In this document: positions 24,764-35,062 of the stretch, piece by piece
Numbering within the stretch: position 1 is the first letter of the stretch
How the letters are laid out: each line of letters opens with the position of its first letter
Source of the DNA: Pseudoalteromonas sp. A25
GTDB taxonomy: Bacteria; Pseudomonadota; Gammaproteobacteria; Enterobacterales; Alteromonadaceae
NCBI RefSeq assembly: GCF_009176705.1
Contig: NZ_AP021846.1
Span: forward strand, 37,501-101,500
DNA length: 64,000 nt
Direction of reading: 5' to 3'
Translations under genes and position numbers: made by a program
Notes under the pieces: model-generated
Told to the model about the DNA's origin: nothing
The model's database searches: none
The model's input: only the letters and a program-made list of their open reading frames with translations

Positions 24764-25600
24764 TTATAAAGCGTCGTAAACCGTAGGGATCGCTTGTCTC
24801 TTGTGCTGAGTACGCTCATAAATTGCAATCAATTTTTCTTCAACGCTCGGGGCGACATCTCTGCCTTCCAAAAAGTCATCAATTTGGTCATAACTTAGTC
24901 CGAGCGCTTCCTCGTCAGTTAAACCAGGTCTGTCGCACTCTAAATCGGCTGTTGGCGCTTTAGTTACTAGCTCAACAGGCGCATTTAAATGCGCAGCTAA
25001 ACTGCGAACCTGGCGTTTGGATAAACCAAACAAAGGCGCTAAGTCACAGGCTCCATCTCCAAACTTGGTATAAAAGCCGGTGATATTCTCGGCGCTGTGA
25101 TCTGTGCCAACAACGAGGCCGTGAGTCAGCCCTGCAATTTCATATTGAGCCACCATACGTTGGCGGGCTTTTACGTTGCCTTTCACAAAATCGACGGAAG
25201 TTGGCGCGGGGATCGACAATTGAGATGAGTGCATTGCGTGCATTGCTTGTTCATGCATCGCATCGACTGCAGGTTTAATATTAACCGTAATGCGTTGCGA
25301 GGGTTTGATAAAATCTAAAGCAAGTTGTGCTTCTTCTTCATCTGCTTGCACGCCATATGGTAAACGCATTGCAATAAACTGATATCGGTCAGTATCGTGC
25401 TCCGCATTAAGTTCATCTACTGCTAGTTGGCAAAGTCTACCGCATGTTGAAGAGTCAACACCGCCACTTATGCCTAAAACTAGGGTTTGGCAGTGTGCTG
25501 AAACTAAGCGTTGTTTAATAAAATTAATTCTACGAGTGATCTCATATGCCACATCTATTTGTGGCTGTACTTGCATTTCTGCCAGTATCGCTTGGCGCAT
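24764..25600 (-). CDS. nadE: Ammonia-dependent NAD+ synthetase
   Basis: This 278-residue enzyme performs the last step of NAD synthesis, amidating nicotinate adenine dinucleotide with ATP and ammonia. The P-loop [15 protein letters not shown] is intact, followed by [56 protein letters not shown] and [21 protein letters not shown]. It has the short E. coli-type form without a glutaminase domain. It appears to be a single-gene unit between an intrinsic terminator and yceH. Confidence 0.97.
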   Translation of the reverse strand: MRQAILAEMQVQPQIDVAYEITRRINFIKQRLVSAHCQTLVLGISGGVDSSTCGRLCQLAVDELNAEHDTDRYQFIAMRLPYGVQADEEEAQLALDFIKPSQRITVNIKPAVDAMHEQAMHAMHSSQLSIPAPTSVDFVKGNVKARQRMVAQYEIAGLTHGLVVGTDHSAENITGFYTKFGDGACDLAPLFGLSKRQVRSLAAHLNAPVELVTKAPTADLECDRPGLTDEEALGLSYDQIDDFLEGRDVAPSVEEKLIAIYERTQHKRQAIPTVYDAL

Positions 25601-25658
25601 TTTGTGCTCCTCATTGCCAATGCTGTTTGGGATTATTATGTTGTGATTGGCTTTTAAT

Positions 25659-26294
25659 TTAAAGCCCCAAGTGTTGTTTGATGTCTGCGAGTTCTTTTTT
25701 AAGTAGCTCTATTTCTAATAGTAATGCGTCTAACTCTGGCGTTTCTAGCTCTTTGTGAGGGGGCGCTGTGTTCGTGGCCAAGTGTTCCGTATTTTGAAAC
25801 AAGTGTACATAGCGACTTTCACGTTTGCCAGGTTCACGAGCAAGCTTCTTTACGAAGCCTTCAGTTTGTAGTTTTTCTAACGCCTGCTCTACTTCACTTA
25901 CATGAGTAAAGTTAGCCAACCTCGCACTGCGAGTACGTAATTCACCCGGCGTCTGCGCGCCTCTTAACAATAGCAGGCAAACAATGGCTCTTTGTTGCTC
26001 GCTAAATTGCATACGGCTAAATTCGGTGTTGCAAAATCGATGGGCATATTTATCGACTCGTCCAGATAGTCCTTCATCGATTGTAACAATATGCTTTGAT
26101 TTTAGCGTCTCGACGGCGTCTATCACCTGCGATTCTGTTAGGCTCATGACTGGGTCACGATTGGACTTTTGATTACAGGCGTTTGTTAGTGCGTTGAGCG
26201 ACAATGGGTAATGCTCGGCAGTGGTTGTTTGTTTTTCTAGTAGACAGCCAACGATACGCTGCTCAACTTCACTTAATTCCATATCTATGCTCAC
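25659..26294 (-). CDS. yceH: YceH family (DUF480) protein
   Basis: This 211-residue protein is of the YceH/DUF480 family: [29 protein letters not shown] at the start, [16 protein letters not shown], a second winged-helix half with [19 protein letters not shown], and a C-terminal coiled coil ([19 protein letters not shown]). Two tandem winged-helix domains suggest nucleic-acid binding, but the function is unknown. The likely start is either MSIDMEL (26294) or the internal ATG four codons later. It follows the hybrid kinase gene by 12 bases on the same strand and could be cotranscribed. Confidence 0.9.
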   Translation of the reverse strand: MSIDMELSEVEQRIVGCLLEKQTTTAEHYPLSLNALTNACNQKSNRDPVMSLTESQVIDAVETLKSKHIVTIDEGLSGRVDKYAHRFCNTEFSRMQFSEQQRAIVCLLLLRGAQTPGELRTRSARLANFTHVSEVEQALEKLQTEGFVKKLAREPGKRESRYVHLFQNTEHLATNTAPPHKELETPELDALLLEIELLKKELADIKQHLGL

Positions 26295-26306
26295 GATGTT
26301 TTTTTA

Positions 26307-29300
26307 TCACTGTACGCTATTGGTACTGTTTTGTTTAGCTTCATTTTGCCAATGCCTTAGCTTTTCCTCAAGTTCATTTACTTTTATCGGTTTAGAGACA
26401 TAATCGTCCATGCCCGCTGCAAGACACTTTTGTCTGTCTCCTTGCATCGCGTTAGCTGTAAGTGCAATTATCGGAGTGTGCTTATGTTGCTCTCCAACAC
26501 CACCACTGCGAATTAAATGGGTTGCTTGATAGCCGTCAAGCTCGGGCATAAGGCAGTCCATTAAAATAACATCGTAAGGACGTTTTCTCTCTTTTAAGTG
26601 CTCAGTGGCTTGTAACCCATCTTCTTTACATTGAGCGTTAATACCGAATCGGCTTAAAAGTTTCAGTGCAACAGTTTGGTTTACTTTATTGTCTTCTACT
26701 AATAACACGTCTAGGTTGCTAATATCTGAGGTTATATCATCATCGCTAGGGTGCTCATATGTCTCAATTTGGCAAAGCTTGAGCATATCTGTGGGGGTTA
26801 AAGGTCTTAGCAGCGTTAGGCTTGGCTGCAATGGTAAAAACTCAGTATCGGTTATTAGCCGATTGCTTAGTACCGCAAAGTTTGCTTTTGATGATTGCTG
26901 TAAATGATGTAGTTTCTCTCGTTGTGCGTGTGATGCGGTTGCTAATTGCTCAGCAGCGATAATCAACGCAGGATGAGTTAATTGGTTATTATCAATATAC
27001 TCTAACGTATTTGCGATTGATTCAGTATGGAGCAATGACATTCCCCAGATGTCAAACAGATAGTGTTTTTTTGACTCTGTCATGAGTAATGGGTCTACAA
27101 TGATCAAGGCGTCACAGTTAAATGTTTTGGGTGATACTGGTTGAGGTTCATGCAGTTCGATATAAAAGCTGAACGTGCTACCTACGTCAACTTTACTGTA
27201 AGCGTTAAGATTGCCCCCTAAAAGCTCGCACAGTTGACGTGCAATAGTGAGTCCTAATCCTGTCCCACCAAACTTGCGCGTAGTTGAAATATCAGCTTGG
27301 GTAAAAGAATCAAAAATTTTACTCAGTTGAGACTTACTAATACCCACTCCAGTATCTTCAATATTGCACCATAGGCGAGTATGTTGTGCTTGTTCTTCTG
27401 TGTAACAAGTCAGTGTAACCGTGCCATTCTCAGTGAACTTAATCGCGTTGCTCAACAGGTTGTTAAGTACTTGTTTTAGTCGGTGAGGGTCTGTTTTGGC
27501 GCACTCTACTTTGAGGTTATGCGTATCAAGAATTAGCCTTGTCTGTTGCTCTTGTGCTTTGGGGGCGAAGTTACTGATACTGTCGCTTATCACTTGGACT
27601 AAATCGCATTCAATAATATCCACTTGCAGCTTGCCCGCCTCAATTTTAGAAAAGTCTAAAATGTCATTAATAATGGTAAGTAAGGATTCTGCTGAGTTTT
27701 TTGCCAGTTGTAGGTGATGTGTTTGTGATGGTGATAGTTGGGAGTGGGTTACTACCTCTAACATACCTAGCACGCCATTTAACGGAGTGCGTATTTCATG
27801 ACTCATGCTAGCTAAAAATTCAGATTTCATTTTCGCTGATTGTTGGGCAAGTTGCTTTTCCATCACAGCTTGCTGGCGTGCTTGTTGTTGTTCTCTACTC
27901 GCAAATAAGCTGCCTAAAGTTGCCGCAACAGCGCGTATAAGTTTTTCATCTGTATTGTCCCATGCAACATGAGGGTGCCTGTATTCAGCGCATAAAAAGC
28001 CAATTGCATGTCCCTTGTATGCAATGCTACATCCAAATATAGCGTTCACTTCATAGGGGCTCAAATAAGTATCTCTGAGCTCTTGCGTACAGGGGTGGGT
28101 GTGTGCAAAGTTCGCCGAGATTATTTGCTGTTTGAAAATTGCTGCGAAAAGTTCGGGCAATTGTTTTTTTCGCCAAGGGGGAAAGTATTGCAAGTCTTCT
28201 TCACGCGTATTACTAAAAGCCGTAGGTATAAGCAAAGAACCATCGGCATTGAGCAGCCAAATACTCGCTCTTTGCGCTGCTAACCCTTCGCATACTATTT
28301 TGATTGCGATTCGTTGCGCAGGCTCGAGCTTTAAGTTTAATACCGCCTCATGGCTGCTTAAACGCGCGAGTAGTTCATTGTTTTTGGCAACTTTATTGTG
28401 CTCAATCTCAAGGCATTTTCGGTCATGGATATTCTGCACTGAGCCATAGAGCTGGCTAGTATACTTCCCATGCCTAACCGCTCTTCCTTTGACCAGCAGC
28501 CAACGTTCATTGCCTTGAGCTGTTTTTATTAACATTTCTTGCTCAAAATCTATGCCTTTCTTTATTGCGCTATCAAAAGTGTCTTGCATTAACCGACGTT
28601 GCGCACCAGCAACAAAAAACTCGGTTGTCGCAATCCACGATGGTTTGTAGTTGGTTGGCACCTCAAAGATTTCTTTAGTGACTTCAGACCAAGAAATATT
28701 TCGCGTTTTTAAGTTGATGGTCCACGCTCCAACTTCAGCTAAGGCCCCCATGCTGCTTAATGAATGAGCGTTGTCTTGTAATTGCTCTAACAGTCGATTA
28801 AAAAATATGAATGCAGTAATGAATAGTAAAATGATGGTGGCCAAAGCGAGGCGAAATGGCCAAATTGTTGCACTTTTTGGTTGCCAACCACCTCTAGGGT
28901 AGACATACAGTTTCCATTGCCCTGCTGCCACTGCAATATTAAAAGTCAGCGGATCTTCGAGCACGATGCTACTGTCTCCGTAAAAAAACTCACCTTGTTT
29001 ATTTTTACTGTTGCGTCCTTGTACGGCGACATCGTAGTGATTTTTTAAGTCCTCTAATCGGGCTTTTGCAAAGAGCGCTTTAATGTCTATAACGACAGAG
29101 AGTAACCCCCAGAAATTAGCGTTTTTATCCGTTACTGGTACGCGTGCGATCAGGGCTTTTCCGCCTTGTAATAGCTCTAACGGGCCTGCAAGTATGATTT
29201 CCCCCGAATCTCTAGCTTCAATTGCTTCAATACTTTGTGTTGGGTGGGTTAAGTAGTTAAGGCCAAGAGCTTTCTCGTTGCCTTTGAGAGGATATATAAA

Positions 29301-29645
29301 TTGCAAAAGCATATCGGGGGCAGCACCGATATTTCTAAGTACGCCGCTGGAGCGAAATAAAGGATCAGCAATGCGCTCAAAAGTTGCTTGCGTGAGCTGC
29401 TCTTCTTGCGCAACTGCAATGGCGAGCCCTCTGACCAATTGTATATTCGTTGCCAGAATACCTTCAATCTGCGTACGATAGACATTAACTGTTTCGTAAG
29501 TTCTACTTTTTTCTTCTTGTACTAGCTTGTTGTAATTAACAGTATCAACGTACCAGCCAAAGGCAACAATCGCACCAAGTAATAGCCAAAAGCTAATTTT
29601 GATGGACTGCGTCTTCCTTGGTGCATTCGACAGATTTGCAAACAT
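26307..29645 (-). CDS. Hybrid sensor kinase with CHASE, PAS, GAF, REC
   Basis: This 1112-residue membrane sensor has a membrane helix (about residues 18-36), a periplasmic CHASE-like domain (about 60-240), a second helix (about 265-285), PAS/PAC (about 295-410), GAF (about 430-590), HisKA with His616 in MSHEIRTPLNGVLGM, an ATPase domain (NLLSNAIKFT, DTGVGIS, GGTGLGLTI), then a receiver-like segment without an evident phosphorylation site (about 850-960) and a functional receiver with Asp1030 in VILMDCLMPELDG. No HPt domain is present. The signal and partner are unknown. The yceH gene follows closely. Confidence 0.92.
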   Translation of the reverse strand: MFANLSNAPRKTQSIKISFWLLLGAIVAFGWYVDTVNYNKLVQEEKSRTYETVNVYRTQIEGILATNIQLVRGLAIAVAQEEQLTQATFERIADPLFRSSGVLRNIGAAPDMLLQFIYPLKGNEKALGLNYLTHPTQSIEAIEARDSGEIILAGPLELLQGGKALIARVPVTDKNANFWGLLSVVIDIKALFAKARLEDLKNHYDVAVQGRNSKNKQGEFFYGDSSIVLEDPLTFNIAVAAGQWKLYVYPRGGWQPKSATIWPFRLALATIILLFITAFIFFNRLLEQLQDNAHSLSSMGALAEVGAWTINLKTRNISWSEVTKEIFEVPTNYKPSWIATTEFFVAGAQRRLMQDTFDSAIKKGIDFEQEMLIKTAQGNERWLLVKGRAVRHGKYTSQLYGSVQNIHDRKCLEIEHNKVAKNNELLARLSSHEAVLNLKLEPAQRIAIKIVCEGLAAQRASIWLLNADGSLLIPTAFSNTREEDLQYFPPWRKKQLPELFAAIFKQQIISANFAHTHPCTQELRDTYLSPYEVNAIFGCSIAYKGHAIGFLCAEYRHPHVAWDNTDEKLIRAVAATLGSLFASREQQQARQQAVMEKQLAQQSAKMKSEFLASMSHEIRTPLNGVLGMLEVVTHSQLSPSQTHHLQLAKNSAESLLTIINDILDFSKIEAGKLQVDIIECDLVQVISDSISNFAPKAQEQQTRLILDTHNLKVECAKTDPHRLKQVLNNLLSNAIKFTENGTVTLTCYTEEQAQHTRLWCNIEDTGVGISKSQLSKIFDSFTQADISTTRKFGGTGLGLTIARQLCELLGGNLNAYSKVDVGSTFSFYIELHEPQPVSPKTFNCDALIIVDPLLMTESKKHYLFDIWGMSLLHTESIANTLEYIDNNQLTHPALIIAAEQLATASHAQREKLHHLQQSSKANFAVLSNRLITDTEFLPLQPSLTLLRPLTPTDMLKLCQIETYEHPSDDDITSDISNLDVLLVEDNKVNQTVALKLLSRFGINAQCKEDGLQATEHLKERKRPYDVILMDCLMPELDGYQATHLIRSGGVGEQHKHTPIIALTANAMQGDRQKCLAAGMDDYVSKPIKVNELEEKLRHWQNEAKQNSTNSVQ

Positions 29646-29869
29646 TACTTATCGAGAGTTATTGAACGTCTGATAACTATAGACCACTGCGTATTTTATA
29701 AACAGCCAGATAGGAGAATAAAATAGTGATTATTGTAACTATTGAGTTTTATAAATGCTTGGTAGTTATGGCAAGTTTTGTTGATTTTAACTACTGTAAA
29801 TGGGCAATAAGCTAAATGTCATAAATGGCTGTTTAAACTAAGAACTCATCAATATAAAGAGAAAAGGAT

Positions 29870-32167
29870 ATGCTTAAGTTACTCAAGTGGATACTAGCGG
29901 TTACCATAGTTATTGTAGTTGCGCTTACGGCAACGTTATATGGTGTACTTTCGTTAAGTTTGCCCCAACTTGATGGGAAACAAGTCAGTAAAGGGGTGGC
30001 TTCTGAGGTCGCTATAAATCGCGACGAGTTGGGGCAGGCAGTTATTCATGCTGATAATCGTCAAGATGCTGCATATGGTCTGGGGTATGCACATGGTCAA
30101 GACCGATTTTTTCAAATGGATTTATTACGGCGAAGTGCCGCGGGTGAGCTAAGCGAGTTATTTGGTGACGCTGCCGTACAGCTTGACGAACGAATGCGTT
30201 TTCATCAATTCAGAAAGCGCAGTGAACTTATTGTGAAGGCGCTCCCTGAGCGCCATAGGCTGGTCTTACAAGCTTACGCGCTAGGAGTCAACGAAGGCAG
30301 GTTGCAAGCAGGGTTTGATAGCTTTGAATACTTGTTAACGGGAGCCCCACAATTAGCTTGGCGGTCTGAAGATAGTATTCTGGTTATTTTTGCGATGTAT
30401 TTAGACTTGCAAGCCGCTACCTTCCAGCGTGATCAGGCGCTGATTCAGCTTGAAAGTCTATTTACAGAGAAGATGAGGCGGTTTCTAACCCAGCCAAGCC
30501 AATATCAGGCTGCCTTAGATGGCTCGAAACTACCACCATCACCTATTTTACCTCCTGAGCTGAATGAAACAGGGCAGCACGCACAGGTAACAGATATTAT
30601 TTCCCTACCACACTTTGGTAGTAACAATTGGGCGGTTACAGGGCAACTCACCCAGACAGGAAAAGGCATGTTATCTGATGACATGCACTTGGGGTTGAAT
30701 GTGCCTGCCATTTGGTATCGTGCGCAGCTTAACTACAAAGAGAATGGCAAGGCTGTTCAGGTAACCGGTGTATCCTTACCTGGGGCTCCCTCTATTGTGG
30801 TGGGGAGTAATGACAATATAGCTTGGGGTTTTACCAACGGCTATTTGGATACAGCTGACTGGATAGAGTTGGATGAACAGGCAAAAACGTGGGTTGTGAC
30901 TGAGCAAATCGCACTGCCTAAAGGGGCTATGCATCAGTACCAACTGACAATGAGTGAGTTCGGTCCAGTTAAGTATTTTAATGGCAAAAATTACGCTCTG
31001 AGCTGGGTGGCACATCAACCCTATGCTGTTAACTTGAATTTATTAGCATTAGAGCAGGCCGACTCGGTAGCTGATGCGATGCGTTTAGCGCCTGCGGTTG
31101 GTATTCCAGTACAAAACCTGATGGTGGTAGATGCGCAAGGTAGCGCAGGTTGGCAGCCTATTGGGGCGCTCCCTGCGCGAACAAACCCTTCAGAAGTTGC
31201 AATCAAAAAGAAGGAGTATTCACCGTTGTGGCAACAGAATGAAGTCAGTAGACCGAGAGTACTCAACCCTGAAAAACACAGGCTTTGGAGTGCCAACGCT
31301 CGGGTGGTGTCTGCTGTTGAACATCAGCGTTTTGGAGATGGTGGATATGCGCTTGGGGCAAGAGCGCAGCAGATCAGAGATAGATTACATGAAAAGTCGC
31401 AATTTTCAGAACCCGATTTCAATCAACTACAACAAGACAATGAAGCGCGATTTCTTGCGCCATGGCATACACATCTAACGCAATTACTAAGTGCTACAAC
31501 GCAGCTTCAAGCTCGCTACAACAACGATTTAAAACATTTAGAAAATTGGCAGGGGTGTGCATGCGCATCATCAGTTGGTTATACGCTTGTTCAGCGCTTT
31601 AGAGAAGCACTGATCAATGAGGTATTCGCACCAATAGAAGATGAAATGTTGTTGCATGACAGCTCGTTAAAATATATTAAAAATTACCTTGAACCCGGGC
31701 TTTGGCAATTGCTAAATAGCCAGCCGGAAAGTTGGTTAAATGGCCACAAGGACTGGCGTAGCTTACAATTGAGTGCATACGAGCAAGCTAAACAGCGACT
31801 TTCTCAACAGCATGGTACTGATCTGGCTGCTTGGCGCTGGGGAGAAGTGAATGCTTTATACGTGCAGCATCCGTTTAGCCAGCAGCTCCCGATATTAGGT
31901 GGTATGCTAGATATGCCAAAAGTCAGTGGATTTGGCGATACCTTCATGCCAGCAGTGCAACAACCTGACTTTGGGGCATCGCAGCGCTTTATTGCACAGC
32001 CCGGTGCTTTAGACAACGCGATTATGACGGTTGCTGGTGGACAAAGTGGCCATCCACTTTCGCCATTTTATCGGGCTGGCTTTGAGGCCTATGCGCAGGG
32101 CGAGGCGACCCCTTTATTACCGGGTGCAATAATGCATCAAATTAGGATATTGCCAGAACCCGATTAG
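29870..32167 (+). CDS. Penicillin acylase family protein
   Basis: This 765-residue N-terminal-nucleophile hydrolase has an N-terminal hydrophobic helix (about residues 5-28) for membrane targeting, then the alpha-chain region with GLGYAHGQDRFFQMDLLRR, then HFGSNNWAVTG where Ser251 should become the catalytic N-terminal nucleophile after self-cleavage. The beta-chain follows with LSDDMHLGLNVPAIWYRA and later PGAPSIVVGSNDNIAWGFTN. Relatives include penicillin G acylases and acyl-homoserine-lactone acylases. The substrate cannot be read; quorum-signal or peptide amide hydrolysis are both possible. AAAAGGAT precedes the ATG. Confidence 0.93.
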   Translation: MLKLLKWILAVTIVIVVALTATLYGVLSLSLPQLDGKQVSKGVASEVAINRDELGQAVIHADNRQDAAYGLGYAHGQDRFFQMDLLRRSAAGELSELFGDAAVQLDERMRFHQFRKRSELIVKALPERHRLVLQAYALGVNEGRLQAGFDSFEYLLTGAPQLAWRSEDSILVIFAMYLDLQAATFQRDQALIQLESLFTEKMRRFLTQPSQYQAALDGSKLPPSPILPPELNETGQHAQVTDIISLPHFGSNNWAVTGQLTQTGKGMLSDDMHLGLNVPAIWYRAQLNYKENGKAVQVTGVSLPGAPSIVVGSNDNIAWGFTNGYLDTADWIELDEQAKTWVVTEQIALPKGAMHQYQLTMSEFGPVKYFNGKNYALSWVAHQPYAVNLNLLALEQADSVADAMRLAPAVGIPVQNLMVVDAQGSAGWQPIGALPARTNPSEVAIKKKEYSPLWQQNEVSRPRVLNPEKHRLWSANARVVSAVEHQRFGDGGYALGARAQQIRDRLHEKSQFSEPDFNQLQQDNEARFLAPWHTHLTQLLSATTQLQARYNNDLKHLENWQGCACASSVGYTLVQRFREALINEVFAPIEDEMLLHDSSLKYIKNYLEPGLWQLLNSQPESWLNGHKDWRSLQLSAYEQAKQRLSQQHGTDLAAWRWGEVNALYVQHPFSQQLPILGGMLDMPKVSGFGDTFMPAVQQPDFGASQRFIAQPGALDNAIMTVAGGQSGHPLSPFYRAGFEAYAQGEATPLLPGAIMHQIRILPEPD

Positions 32168-32170
32168 AGC

Positions 32171-33217
32171 TTAATGAACAAGGGGCGCGACAGAAATGGT
32201 ATTCCTGCCCTTATGCTTACTTTTATAAAGGGCGATATCTGCTTGCTTTAGCACCTCTTCAAAATCGCTTTGGGCTTGCCATAGGGCAAGCCCAAAGCTC
32301 ATTGTGACTTGCAAAGAGCCTTGGGCAAACGTCATTGCTTCGATAGCTTGTCGTATTATCTCAAGATGCTTTTGTGCTTGTGATTGTGAGCAGTTAGGAA
32401 ACACAAGCAAGAACTCTTCACCTCCCCAGCGTACCGCTATGTCTGCACTATTGATGTGCTGACTGAGGCATAAAGCCACGCGTTCGATAACCTCATCACC
32501 TTGCTCATGGCCATAGACATCATTCACTTGTTTAAAGTGATCGATGTCGGCCATCACAACGCAAATAGGGTGCTGGTGGTTAATGCAACTTTTGTAAGCT
32601 TGTTGTATTAAGCCTTGCGCGTAACGGCGATTAAACAAGTGAGTCAGTGAGTCATGCGCTGCTAACACCTCTAATTCGTGTTGTTGATTGACGGTTATTT
32701 CTCTTATTAATCCGATGGTATAAATCATCGGGATACCGCAAATGATAACGTTTGCAAAGTGTAAGTATGGCGCCATTTTTTGGTAATCAATTGGCTGCAA
32801 AGGTAAGTTAAACCCAATGTAGGTATAGGCAAAAATAACAATAATGGCAGTACACCAAATGATGGCTTGTTTTAACTTAAGTTGGGTGTCAAGAAGTAGT
32901 AAGCACGACGCGGTCCAAAGGTAGAACTGAAAACCATAATCAGTGCCAATGACAGCACATACTAGCACAGAATGAATCGTCACCTCTAAACTAAAAACCC
33001 GCAACGCCAGTGATTGCTGGTTTCGCTCTAATAATTTAATACCAAACCACCAAGTAGCGACGCTTAACACGTTGAAAGCGCCAAGCAGCGGCACTTCTAT
33101 GTACCAAAAAGCATAGATAAGACAGGCGTGCAAGGCCATGCAATACCACGCAACCTGAGTAAGCAAGCGACTTTTTAACTGCTCTATTTTATTAGGTTGT
33201 TGATGGGGGTGCTGCAA
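32171..33217 (-). CDS. Membrane diguanylate cyclase
   Basis: This 348-residue protein has about six predicted membrane helices in its first 170 residues and a C-terminal GGDEF domain. The active-site loop is RWGGEEFLLVF, an intact GGEEF variant, preceded by HDSLTHLFNRRYAQGLIQ and ADIDHFKQVNDVYGHEQGD. It should make cyclic di-GMP. I see no clear RxxD inhibitory site; the residues before the loop read SADIAVRW. It converges on the acylase gene with three bases between the stop codons. The N-terminal domain family was not identified. Confidence 0.92.
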   Translation of the reverse strand: MQHPHQQPNKIEQLKSRLLTQVAWYCMALHACLIYAFWYIEVPLLGAFNVLSVATWWFGIKLLERNQQSLALRVFSLEVTIHSVLVCAVIGTDYGFQFYLWTASCLLLLDTQLKLKQAIIWCTAIIVIFAYTYIGFNLPLQPIDYQKMAPYLHFANVIICGIPMIYTIGLIREITVNQQHELEVLAAHDSLTHLFNRRYAQGLIQQAYKSCINHQHPICVVMADIDHFKQVNDVYGHEQGDEVIERVALCLSQHINSADIAVRWGGEEFLLVFPNCSQSQAQKHLEIIRQAIEAMTFAQGSLQVTMSFGLALWQAQSDFEEVLKQADIALYKSKHKGRNTISVAPLVH

Positions 33218-33532
33218 TTATGCCTCCTTGAGTGATAGATATTTTAGGTACCTTTTGCAGGCTACACTGGCTGAGCAGGCGCTTCAAAATGAAAACTGAA
33301 TTATGAGTATAGAAGACTCTGAGAATTTTTTATGTCGTGGAATTAATAACACTTTTGGGGGCGGCTATTGAAATTTATATAGCTATGACGATGTTTTTAT
33401 TTTGATAGTGTTCACTGGCACTCGCTTAATCACAGTGTTAATGTAAACTTTTCAAAGGCCTATGAATTCTTAATGTAAGTCGTTTTTGCAAACAGAGTTT
33501 GTTACTTAAGTTGTTGTTATCTTGGAGGGAGT
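33218..33532. other. Divergent intergenic region
   Basis: This gap separates the diguanylate cyclase gene from the GNAT-nitrilase gene, which diverge. GGAGGG lies six bases before ATG 33533 and sets that start. A 23-codon frame at 33304 begins MSIEDSE, echoing the MSIEKA start downstream, but is too short to support. Nothing else stands out. Confidence 0.5.
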
Positions 33533-35062
33533 ATGTCGATAGAAAAAGCACGCATTACGCTGTGTAATATCAACAAAAAAGATTATCCACAAATAAAAAC
33601 CTTGATGGATGAGGCATATCCCGACTTAGGTGGTGCTTGGCCAAGTCATACGATATTTAGACTAATTGACCAGTTTCCTGAAGGTCAAATAGGTATTTTA
33701 GATGAAGGTCGTTTAGTTGGACTTGCGCTCAGTGTGCAGGTTGATTATCAACGTTTCTCGAATCCACATACCTACGATGAAATAGTGGATGCCCACAACC
33801 GAGTGTTTAGCGATAGCAATGGTGATGCGCTATATGGACTAGACGTCGTCATAGCGAAAAGCCACCGTGGAATGCGATTAGGGCGTCGCTTATATGATGC
33901 GAGAAAAGAGCTGTGTCGACAGTATAACTTACGGGCAATCTTAGCGGGGGGGCGTATTCCTCGTTACAGTAATCATTGTGATGAAATGACCCCAATGGAA
34001 TATATCGATAAAGTCGATCATAAAGAAATCTATGACCCTATTTTAAGTTTTCAGCTGGCTAACGACTTCCAAGTAAAGCGCTTATTGAAACAGTACCTAC
34101 CTGAGGATGAGGATTCAGAAGGGTACGCAACATTATTAGAGTGGAACAACATTTTGTTCGAACCGACCGACACGGTTATTGAAGCAAAAAAAACCATTGT
34201 TCGCGTTGGCGCTGTGCAGTGGCAAATGCGAGAAGTAGAGTCGGTTGAAGAGTTGATGCGCCAAGTAGAGTACTTTGTTGATACGGTGTCTGAGTATCAA
34301 AGCGACTTTATTATTTTTCCGGAATTTTTTAATGCACCTTTAATGGGGCTGCAGGAGCATCGTAATCAAACAGAAGCAATTCGCTATTTAGCCGAATATA
34401 CAGAGCAGTTTAGAGATGCTATGTCGACTATGGCAATTGAATATAATGCCAATATTGTTACAGGCTCCATGCCGTTAATGGAAGATGAAAAAATATATAA
34501 TGTGAGCTACTTGTGTCATCGTAGTGGCAAAATAGACGAGCAGCGTAAGGTTCACATTACCCCGCACGAAGCTTATGATTGGGTGATTGAAGGGGGAGAT
34601 GAAATTGGTGTTTTTGAAACGGATGCTGGCAGGGTCGGTATTCAAATTTGCTATGATGTAGAATTTCCTGAACTCAGTCGTATTATGGCACAGCGTGGTC
34701 TCGATATTCTATTTGTGCCATTTTGGACTGATACCAAAAACAGTTATTTGCGCGTGCGACACTGTGCTCAAGCAAGAGCGGTTGAGAATGAGTGCTACGT
34801 GGTGATCGCAGGCAGTGTAGGCAACCTTCCACAGGTAGACTCGCTCGATGTACAATACGCGCAATCTGCAGTTTTGACCCCCTCAGACTTTGCCTTTCCT
34901 CACGATGCGGCATTGAATGAAGCAACCCCAAATACCGAAATGTTGCTATTTAGTGATTTAGACCTTGATAAGTTAAAGTTGCTACACAGTGAAGGAACGG
35001 TACGTAACTTAAAAGATCGCCGAACCGATTTGTATCAAGTAACACTTAAGACAAAAAACTAG
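33533..35062 (+). CDS. GNAT acetyltransferase / nitrilase fusion
   Basis: This 509-residue protein has two domains. Residues about 1-210 are a GNAT domain (VVIAKSHRGMRLGRRLYDARKEL, the acetyl-CoA-binding pattern). Residues about 222-500 are a carbon-nitrogen hydrolase (nitrilase) domain with the catalytic triad visible: Glu in FIIFPEFFNAP, Lys in EQRKVHITPHE and Cys in VGIQICYDVEFPE. A strong ribosome-binding site (GGAGGG) precedes the ATG. Such fusions are known in proteobacteria but the substrate is not. The 3' end shares the palindromic stop CTAG with the facing gene. Confidence 0.95.
   Translation: MSIEKARITLCNINKKDYPQIKTLMDEAYPDLGGAWPSHTIFRLIDQFPEGQIGILDEGRLVGLALSVQVDYQRFSNPHTYDEIVDAHNRVFSDSNGDALYGLDVVIAKSHRGMRLGRRLYDARKELCRQYNLRAILAGGRIPRYSNHCDEMTPMEYIDKVDHKEIYDPILSFQLANDFQVKRLLKQYLPEDEDSEGYATLLEWNNILFEPTDTVIEAKKTIVRVGAVQWQMREVESVEELMRQVEYFVDTVSEYQSDFIIFPEFFNAPLMGLQEHRNQTEAIRYLAEYTEQFRDAMSTMAIEYNANIVTGSMPLMEDEKIYNVSYLCHRSGKIDEQRKVHITPHEAYDWVIEGGDEIGVFETDAGRVGIQICYDVEFPELSRIMAQRGLDILFVPFWTDTKNSYLRVRHCAQARAVENECYVVIAGSVGNLPQVDSLDVQYAQSAVLTPSDFAFPHDAALNEATPNTEMLLFSDLDLDKLKLLHSEGTVRNLKDRRTDLYQVTLKTKN

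Noticed and set aside
33304..33375. 23-codon frame starting MSIEDSE
   Set aside because: Too short, with no ribosome-binding site; the resemblance to the MSIEKA start downstream is weak.
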